From: an uncultured Tessaracoccus sp.
GTDB lineage: Bacteria > Actinomycetota > Actinomycetes > Propionibacteriales > Propionibacteriaceae
Direction: 5' to 3'
DNA length: 39,020 nt
NCBI RefSeq assembly: GCF_947255005.1
Contig: NZ_CAMYFI010000021.1
Coordinates: forward strand, 1 to 39,020
A program made the translations under genes and the position numbers. The notes beneath the pieces are model-generated. The model was given only the letters and a program-made list of their open reading frames with translations, did not search any database and was not told the DNA's origin. How positions within the stretch are numbered: the stretch's first letter is position 1; the number at the start of each line of letters is the position of its first letter. Shown here in pieces: positions 33,900 to 39,020 of this stretch.

Positions 33900-34312
33900 G
33901 ACCAGACTCCTCTCGCGACGTCGCTGGCAATGAGCCACGCGGCGAACGCGACTGCGACGAGCGCGAGCACGACGGCGACCCGTCGGCCCCACTCGGCCAA
34001 CGCGGATGGCCGGTACCAGCCCGACTCGCGTTTCTTGCCGTCGGCGGAGGTGAACAGCGCGACGGCGGTAATGGCCAGCGGCCCTGCCAGTACCCACGCG
34101 ATGACCCCCATCGTGGCCCCGCGCCCGACCAGGGCGAGCACGAAAGCTGCGAGTGAGAGCAACACGCTGACGGCGAGCCACAGCATCGGCGGAGTGTTGG
34201 GTTCCACAAATTCGACAGCACGCTGATCCGCTCCAAACGCGGCAGTGTGAGCCTCAGCGTCGTAGCGGGGCGGAGGCGTCGACCAGTCCCCATCCGAACC
34301 AGACCAAGTCAT
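33896..34312 (-). CDS. Small three-TM protein, first gene of the operon
   Basis: 138 residues. A soluble N-terminal part (TWSGSDGDWSTPPPRYD) is followed by three membrane segments: MLWLAVSVLLSLAAFVLALV, MGVIAWVLAGPLAITAVALF and VAVVLALVAVAFAAWLIASD. ATG 34312 has no ribosome site but has TACAGT seven bases upstream, suggesting a leaderless message. The W-S-x-P-P-P start recalls the W/P-rich tails of two other membrane proteins in the operon. The gene is divergent from the BCCT transporter gene. Function unknown. Confidence 0.7.
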   Translation of the reverse strand: MTWSGSDGDWSTPPPRYDAEAHTAAFGADQRAVEFVEPNTPPMLWLAVSVLLSLAAFVLALVGRGATMGVIAWVLAGPLAITAVALFTSADGKKRESGWYRPSALAEWGRRVAVVLALVAVAFAAWLIASDVARGVWS

Positions 34313-34319
34313 GCTTTGC

Positions 34320-34325
34320 ACTGTA
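34320..34325 (-). promoter_or_regulatory. -10 box of the operon (leaderless start)
   Basis: TACAGT, seven bases before ATG 34312. A good -35 at the right distance is not seen (TTGTCA at 34342-34337 is only 11 bp away). Confidence 0.35.
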
Positions 34326-34431
34326 GCGGAACCCACTGACAATCCCGCAGAATCGCGCTCGGCTTCAGCACACGATAAGGTCGAACGGCGCCAATGCGCG
34401 CTCCCCCAATGACGACGAAGGTGATTTCTGC

Positions 34432-36225
34432 ATGTCTGAAACCCCCACGACGGACCATACGCACGAGGAGTTGAGCGCAGCCGACGAACTCGCTTCGCTG
34501 CTGGCTACCGACTCTCCCGCGCACCACACGACGGAGGAGGTGGAACTGCAATCTGAGGCCAACTCCCCCATCGACTGGCTCATCGCCGGCCCTGCCATCG
34601 CGATCACCATCGCCGTGGTGGCGTGGGGTCTGCTCGCATCAGACTCGTTTGCGAACTTCGCGAGCTCGGCACTCGATTTCATCGTCACGAACTTCGGCTG
34701 GGCATTCGTGCTCTTCAGCACGGTGTTCGTCGTGTTCATTCTCGTGATCGCCTTCAGCAACTTCGGCCGCATCAAACTCGGCGGGGCCGAGGAAGAACCA
34801 GAGTTCAACACCATCAGCTGGGTAGCGATGATGTTCGCCGCGGGCATGGGCATCGGCCTCATGTTCTACGGCGCTTCTGAGCCGCTCACCTTCTACCGCG
34901 ACGGCGTACCCGGCCACGGTGAACACGAAGTGATGCCCGCGATGGCCACCGCCATGTTCCACTGGACGCTCCATCCCTGGGCCATGTACGCCATCGTCGG
35001 CCTGGCCATTGCGTACTCGACCTTCCGCATCGGGCGCAAGCAGCTGCTCAGCCAGGCATTCGTCCCGCTGATCGGCGAGAAGCTCGCCGGCGGATGGCTC
35101 GGACGTCTCATCGACGTGCTCGCAATTTTCGCGACGGTGTTCGGCACCGCCTGTTCGCTCGGCCTGGGTGCACTGCAGATTGGCGCAGGGCTGAAAGCGT
35201 CGGGGCTCATCGACAACCCAAGCCAGTGGGTCGTCATCGGTATCGTGCTCGTGCTCACGCTGGCCTTCCTGCTGTCCGCCATGTCGGGGGTCAGCAAGGG
35301 CATTCAGTACCTGTCGAACACCAACATGGTGCTCGCGGCCATCCTCGCGATCTTCGTGTTCGTCCTCGGCCCCACTGTTTCGGTGCTGAACCTCATCCCG
35401 GGCTCGATCGGCGCGTACCTGTCCGGATTCTTCGAGATGGCGAGCCGCACCGCCGAGACCGCCGACGGCACAGCCGGCGGGTTCCTGGCCGGTTGGACCA
35501 TCTTCTACTGGGCCTGGTGGATTTCCTGGAGCCCCTTCGTCGGCATGTTCGTGGCGCGCATCTCGCGCGGCCGCACCATTCGCGCGTTCTGCCTGACCGT
35601 GCTGTTCGTGCCGGACGCCGTGTCCACCCTTTGGTTCGCGATCTTCGGCGGCACCGCCATCCACATGGAGCGCAACGGCAACTCCATCTGGGGCGACGGG
35701 TCAGCCCAAACACAGCTGTTCAACCTGCTGCATCAGCTGCCGGGCGGATTCATCGCGGGCATCGTCGCAATGATCCTGTTAGCGACGTTCTTCATCACCT
35801 CGGCCGACTCCGCGTCGACGGTGATGGGCTCCATGTCGCAAAACGGGCGTACCGACGCTTCGCCTGGTCTCTCCGCAGTGTGGGGTGTAATGACCGCGAT
35901 GATCGGTCTCACCCTGCTGCTGTCTGGTGGTAACGATGCGCTGTCCAACCTGCAGAACGTGACCATCATCGCGGCGAGCCCCTTCCTGCTCGTGCTCGTG
36001 TTCTTGATGCCCGCCATCGTGAAGGCACTACGGGCAGACATTATCTACGTCGAGCTTCGCGAACACCAGGCGTTCCAGCGCAAGCTCGCGCGTGAGCGTC
36101 GCCTCCACCGCGAGCATCTGGAAATCGAGCGCCAGAAGGCGCGTTTCGCCAAGCTGCGCCCGGGCCGTCGCGCGCCGAATGCCGACGGGGAAGCCACCGT
36201 CGAGCACACCGCGTCGCCTCAGTAA
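34432..36225 (+). CDS. BCCT-family transporter (betaine/choline/carnitine), BetP-like
   Basis: 597 residues with about twelve membrane segments. AAGMGIGLMFYGASEPL is the glycine stretch found in sodium-coupled BetP, and FYWAWWISWSPFVGMFVARI then SRGRTIR is the BCCT signature with its aromatic substrate box. The N-terminal ~45 residues are acidic (TEEVELQSEAN) and the C-terminal ~60 are long, helical and basic (AFQRKLARERRLHREHLEIE). BetP uses the same pair of charged tails to sense osmotic stress, so this is probably an osmoregulated glycine-betaine uptake system. AAGGTG precedes ATG 34432. It is divergent from the tubulin operon with 119 bp between starts. Confidence 0.93.
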   Translation: MSETPTTDHTHEELSAADELASLLATDSPAHHTTEEVELQSEANSPIDWLIAGPAIAITIAVVAWGLLASDSFANFASSALDFIVTNFGWAFVLFSTVFVVFILVIAFSNFGRIKLGGAEEEPEFNTISWVAMMFAAGMGIGLMFYGASEPLTFYRDGVPGHGEHEVMPAMATAMFHWTLHPWAMYAIVGLAIAYSTFRIGRKQLLSQAFVPLIGEKLAGGWLGRLIDVLAIFATVFGTACSLGLGALQIGAGLKASGLIDNPSQWVVIGIVLVLTLAFLLSAMSGVSKGIQYLSNTNMVLAAILAIFVFVLGPTVSVLNLIPGSIGAYLSGFFEMASRTAETADGTAGGFLAGWTIFYWAWWISWSPFVGMFVARISRGRTIRAFCLTVLFVPDAVSTLWFAIFGGTAIHMERNGNSIWGDGSAQTQLFNLLHQLPGGFIAGIVAMILLATFFITSADSASTVMGSMSQNGRTDASPGLSAVWGVMTAMIGLTLLLSGGNDALSNLQNVTIIAASPFLLVLVFLMPAIVKALRADIIYVELREHQAFQRKLARERRLHREHLEIERQKARFAKLRPGRRAPNADGEATVEHTASPQ

Positions 36226-36246
36226 CGAACGCAGGCAGGTGCAACC

Positions 36247-36341
36247 TGTGCGGCTCAGACGCGGATCAATGTTCCTTTGCTTCCCGACGGTGGCTCGTCG
36301 CGCAGAAGCGTTGGACACATGTGCCGCGACTGAGCCGCACA
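36247..36341. repeat. Wide inverted repeat downstream of BCCT gene
   Basis: 12-bp perfect arms TGTGCGGCTCAG (36247-36258) and its complement (36330-36341), 71 nt apart, in an intergenic region. The layout recalls the wide-loop palindromes near the GNAT genes, but the arm sequence is unrelated. Confidence 0.5.
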
Positions 36342-36357
36342 TGTTACTAGTACCCCG

Positions 36358-36379
36358 CCGACGGGAGGGGCACCGTCGG
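36358..36379. terminator. Terminator between convergent BCCT and rhomboid genes
   Basis: CCGACGG (36358-36364) pairs with CCGTCGG (36373-36379) around an 8-nt loop, followed by TTTA on the plus strand. It directly abuts the rhomboid stop. Confidence 0.6.
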
Positions 36380-36380
36380 T

Positions 36381-37274
36381 TTAGGAAAAGCGCAGCAACG
36401 CGATGGCGATGATGGCTGCGACGGCGGCCGCGCCCAACAAACCGATGAGCATCCATTCCCAGCGACGCTGCCGCCTCGGCAGGTGCACCATGAGAGCGGT
36501 GATCGCGACGCCGCCCAACAGACCGCCGAGATGTCCCTCCCAGGAGACGTTCGGCACCATGAACGTGAGCACCACGTTGAGGCCGAGCCAGATGAGGATG
36601 CTTCTGAGCCCTTCGGGGTGACGCTGTTTCAGCGCGACGACAAGGAACGCGCCCATGAGGCCGAAGATGGCGCCCGATGCGCCGAGCGTGCCGCCAAAAG
36701 GCGTACCGAAGAGCATCACGAGTGCGCTCGCCGTGATGGCCGAGAAGAAATACATCGCGAGGAAGCGGGCGCGACCAAACACCATCTCCACCTGGGGTCC
36801 GAGCACCCACAACGCCAGCATGTTGAACAGGATGTGCCAGGGCTCGATGTGGGTGAATGCGCTCGTCAGCACCTGCCAGAACGCGCCAGTGGCGACGCCG
36901 GGGATCCACGTCGAACCCTGGGCGGCGCAGCCTGCGGGGTCGGTCAAGATGACCTGGCTGGAATCGTAGGGGCAGATGCCATACGGCGTGAGCGCAAGGT
37001 GTTCAATGAGCGGGCTGCCGCCCATGCCGGTTGCGAGGATGGCCAGCCAGACCACGACGTTCACGCCGATGAGTACGAGCGACGTCACCTGGTTCGGCTG
37101 CACGCGGCGCATCTTGAGCTGCGCTTTTGGCTGCGGGTTCGCGCGCACGCACTCGGGGCAGTGGAAACCGACGGAGCCTTGAATCATGCAGTCCGGGCAA
37201 ATCGGGCGCTCGCAGCGCTGGCAGACGATTCGCGCGGCGCGCTCTGGGTGGCGGTAACAAGATTGGGCGTCCAT
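36381..37274 (-). CDS. Rhomboid-family intramembrane serine protease with N-terminal zinc finger
   Basis: 297 residues. The N-terminus is a B-box-like zinc finger: C-x-x-H, then CQRCERPICPDCM and FHCPEC. Six or more membrane segments follow. The catalytic serine is in GTLGASGAIFGLMGAF (G-A-S-G), the rhomboid active-site motif, and the catalytic histidine in WEGHLGGLLGGVAITAL. Rhomboids cut membrane proteins within or near the bilayer. ATG 37274 is chosen (MDAQSCYRH), with a CATACT hexamer eight bases upstream, hinting at a leaderless message; TTG 37283 is the alternative. No substrate is evident nearby. Confidence 0.93.
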   Translation of the reverse strand: MDAQSCYRHPERAARIVCQRCERPICPDCMIQGSVGFHCPECVRANPQPKAQLKMRRVQPNQVTSLVLIGVNVVVWLAILATGMGGSPLIEHLALTPYGICPYDSSQVILTDPAGCAAQGSTWIPGVATGAFWQVLTSAFTHIEPWHILFNMLALWVLGPQVEMVFGRARFLAMYFFSAITASALVMLFGTPFGGTLGASGAIFGLMGAFLVVALKQRHPEGLRSILIWLGLNVVLTFMVPNVSWEGHLGGLLGGVAITALMVHLPRRQRRWEWMLIGLLGAAAVAAIIAIALLRFS

Positions 37275-37350
37275 CGTCGACAAGTATGCCCCACGCCTGC
37301 TAGGCCAACTGCTGCGGTTGTGGTGAGCGCCTACGGGTGGAACGTGTCGG

Positions 37351-37356
37351 TACTGT
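37351..37356 (+). promoter_or_regulatory. -10 box of the YibE/F gene (leaderless start)
   Basis: TACTGT followed by six bases and ATG 37363. No ribosome site precedes the ATG. Confidence 0.45.
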
Positions 37357-37362
37357 GTTCAC

Positions 37363-38562
37363 ATGGCGCATTCACATTCCCATGGCGACGTGCAGATTGA
37401 GGTGGGCACGAAAGCGAAGGTCTGGCTGATTAGTTTTCTCGTGCTGCTCGCGGTGCTCACCGTCGCGGGAATCATCTGGCTGTGGCCAACGTCGAGTGAG
37501 ATGCGCGAAGGCATCCACCATGTGCCCGCTGCCGAAGGGGTAATCGAGACCAGTGGGCGCATCACGCGCGTCGAACCGACGTGTGAGGGGCAGTTCGATA
37601 CGTCGAGCGGGCACGTGGCGTGCGTGACGTACGAGATCACGGTGCTTGGTGGGCCCGACGAGGGCTCGACGCAGCGCGTCGAGGTGACGGGCCCGCAATC
37701 GTCGGCAGGACTCGGCGCGGGCGACGTCGTGCAGGTGTCTCGCATCGACGCCGCTGACAGCGTGTTTTACGCCTACCGCGGCATCGACCGCACGCCCGTG
37801 TTCATCGCCCTCGCCGTGCTGTTCGTCATCGCCGTGATCGCCGTCGCGAGGTGGAAGGGGTTGTTCGCGCTCGTCGGGTTGGTGGTTGCGGGGGCGGTGC
37901 TCGTGCGGTTCATCATCCCCGGCATCCTGCTCGGGAAACCGGGCGTGCTGGTGGCTATCGTCGGGTCCACCGCCATCATGTTCGTGGTGCTCTACGTGGC
38001 GCACGGCATATCGATCCGCACCTCGACGGCGCTCGCCGGCACCATGCTGGGGCTGCTCGTCACAGCGGGGCTCGGATCCGCCAGCGTGTACCTCGCGAAG
38101 CTCACGGGCTTCGCGGAAGAGACGGAGTGGGATCTGCAAAACCTCGCCCCGGGCCTCGACTTTCGGCAGCTGCTCATCGCGGGACTGATTATTGGCGGGT
38201 TGGGTGTCCTGAACGACACCACCATCACCCAAGCCTCGGCCGTATTCGAGCTGCGTGCCGCGGCGCCGACGATGCGGCGTCGGGAGATCTTCTCGTCGGG
38301 CATGCGGATCGGGCGCGACCACATCGCGTCGACGATCTACACCATCGTGTTCGCCTACGCAGGCAGTGCGCTGGTGGTGATCATGCTCGTCTACTTCACG
38401 TCCACGTCGCTGCTCATCACCATCAACCAGGAGATGTTCGCGAGCGAGATTGTGCGCACGCTGGGGTCGTCGATCGGACTGATCTTGTCGGTGCCCATCA
38501 CCACAGGGATCGCCGCGCTGACCGTCGGGCCTGCGCAGCCGGCGCCAGCCCACGCGCGCTAG
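37363..38562 (+). CDS. YibE/F-family membrane protein
   Basis: 399 residues. One membrane segment near the N-terminus (AKVWLISFLVLLAVLTVAGI) is followed by an extracellular ~85-residue domain and seven more segments. FIALAVLFVIAVIAVARWKG, then DLQNLAPGLDFRQLLIAG, then LIIGGLGVLNDTTITQASAV are characteristic of YibE/F. The family is widespread in Gram-positive bacteria and its function is not established. The His-rich start (HSHSHGDVQ) could bind metal but is too short to interpret. It converges with the small unknown gene downstream, 8 nt apart. Confidence 0.9.
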   Translation: MAHSHSHGDVQIEVGTKAKVWLISFLVLLAVLTVAGIIWLWPTSSEMREGIHHVPAAEGVIETSGRITRVEPTCEGQFDTSSGHVACVTYEITVLGGPDEGSTQRVEVTGPQSSAGLGAGDVVQVSRIDAADSVFYAYRGIDRTPVFIALAVLFVIAVIAVARWKGLFALVGLVVAGAVLVRFIIPGILLGKPGVLVAIVGSTAIMFVVLYVAHGISIRTSTALAGTMLGLLVTAGLGSASVYLAKLTGFAEETEWDLQNLAPGLDFRQLLIAGLIIGGLGVLNDTTITQASAVFELRAAAPTMRRREIFSSGMRIGRDHIASTIYTIVFAYAGSALVVIMLVYFTSTSLLITINQEMFASEIVRTLGSSIGLILSVPITTGIAALTVGPAQPAPAHAR

Positions 38563-38570
38563 GTGTGCGG

Positions 38571-38873
38571 CTACTGAGGGTGGGTGGCGGCGTCGGGCGC
38601 TTCGGCGTGCCAGCCTTCGAGGTCGACGGCGAGACGCACGGCGTCGCGGATGCGGGGGCCGTGGTCGGCCCAGCTGTGCGGCGGGGCGAGCGTAGCGGCG
38701 ACCCCGTCGTCGACGATTTCGAGCGCGCTCAGTACGCCGTATTCCAGCAGGGGCCCGACGGTGCCCGGCGCGGCAGTGACGTGCCCGGACGGGAGGTGGG
38801 CGACCTCGGTGACGAACAGCACGCTGCGGGGGTCGCCGTCGATGGGTTGGGGAGTCACTTCACGCCTCGGCAC
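38571..38873 (-). CDS. Small conserved unknown protein
   Basis: 100 residues from GTG 38873 (AGGAGG six bases upstream, inside the SMR gene); GTG 38858 is the shorter choice. PSGHVTAAPGTVGPLLEYG, then APPHSWADHGPRIRDAVRLA, resembles the N-terminal part of some actinobacterial NifU-like proteins, but the C-terminal iron-sulfur domain (C-x-x-C) is absent. I treat it as unknown. It overlaps the upstream SMR gene by 14 bp, so the two are co-transcribed. Confidence 0.65.
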   Translation of the reverse strand: MPRREVTPQPIDGDPRSVLFVTEVAHLPSGHVTAAPGTVGPLLEYGVLSALEIVDDGVAATLAPPHSWADHGPRIRDAVRLAVDLEGWHAEAPDAATHPQ

Positions 38874-39020
38874 CGGTGGCCTCCTGTTCGGGCTTGTCGA
38901 GCAGCTTTAATCCGATAACGCACCCGACGATACCGGCCAGGAACAGACCCTTCAGCCACGACAGTTCCTCGGCGCCGGTGGCCGACGCATACACGACAGT
39001 GAGCACGGTGCCCACGCTCG
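38860..39020 (-). CDS. SMR-family small multidrug efflux protein, C-terminal part
   Basis: The frame is open from the right edge to TGA at 38862-38860; about 52 residues are visible. SVGTVLTVVYASATGAEELS, then LKGLFLAGIVGCVIGLKLLD, matches the last helices of EmrE/QacE/SugE-type transporters, including the helix-4 G-V-I-G-L-K ending. SMR proteins exchange protons for cationic drugs or guanidinium as dimers. The start, and the helix-1 glutamate needed for function, lie outside the window. Confidence 0.85.
   Translation of the reverse strand, partial: SVGTVLTVVYASATGAEELSWLKGLFLAGIVGCVIGLKLLDKPEQEATGAEA

Noticed and set aside
33900..34181. N-terminal extension of the exported vWA frame
   Set aside because: It is Arg-rich and lies within the three-TM gene; GTG 33899 with a GTGA overlap is followed by a proper signal peptide.
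1..39020. tRNA or rRNA genes
   Set aside because: No stretch with a recognisable tRNA T-loop/acceptor arrangement or rRNA sequence was found by eye; a tRNA scan would be needed to exclude a divergent one.

Overview
The window is high-G+C DNA, densely packed, with frequent GTG/TTG starts and ATGA/GTGA stop-start overlaps. It carries an actinobacterial ileS T-box, a lysC of alpha/beta type and tubulin-like/GAP1/TerD genes. These point to an actinomycete, most plausibly a member of the Propionibacteriales. That assignment is inference from gene style, not a database match.

Layout. Positions 1-3106 (minus) hold a gene cut by the left edge, a PatB/MalY-type PLP beta C-S lyase and a two-repeat protein of unknown function. 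Positions 3205-8814 form an acquired island: a decayed DDE-transposase IS with a 24-bp perfect terminal repeat, then a small secreted protein with a three-gene ABC transporter (4954-7489), a Panacea-domain pseudogene, and remnants of two further insertion sequences. Positions 8891-12230 hold ileS behind a translational T-box riboswitch. A MazE/MazF-type toxin-antitoxin pair follows, then a Gfo/Idh/MocA oxidoreductase. Next is a tandem duplication of a double-GNAT acetyltransferase gene with its own leader and a palindromic repeat (13915-16574). lysC follows at 16659-17930.

The centrepiece is a ten-gene minus-strand operon from 34312 down to 17979, most members overlapping or nearly overlapping. 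In transcription order it encodes a 3-TM protein, an exported and membrane-anchored von Willebrand A (vWA) protein, a 1160-aa tubulin/FtsZ-like GTPase, an 877-residue membrane protein, a 6-TM protein, an FN3-like protein, a GAP1-type GTPase-associated protein, a second vWA-like protein, a zinc-ribbon P-loop GTPase of DO-GTPase2 type, and a TerD-domain protein. Two of the membrane proteins end in the same Pro/Gln/Trp-rich tail finishing G-A-G-W. I read this as one membrane-spanning NTPase machine: a cytoskeletal filament, an external sensor or adhesive domain, and a regulatory GTPase with its partner. Its biological role is not known to me.

The right end holds a BetP-like BCCT transporter (divergent from the operon), a zinc-finger rhomboid protease, a YibE/F membrane protein, a small unknown protein and the end of an SMR efflux gene.

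Regulation visible in the sequence: the ileS T-box with its alternative pairings; two GNAT leaders that each appear to start with a leaderless three-codon ORF (Met-Arg-Lys-stop) just before a GC-rich hairpin; a palindromic operator upstream of the toxin-antitoxin pair; and several genes with a -10-like hexamer 6-8 nt before ATG, suggesting leaderless mRNAs.
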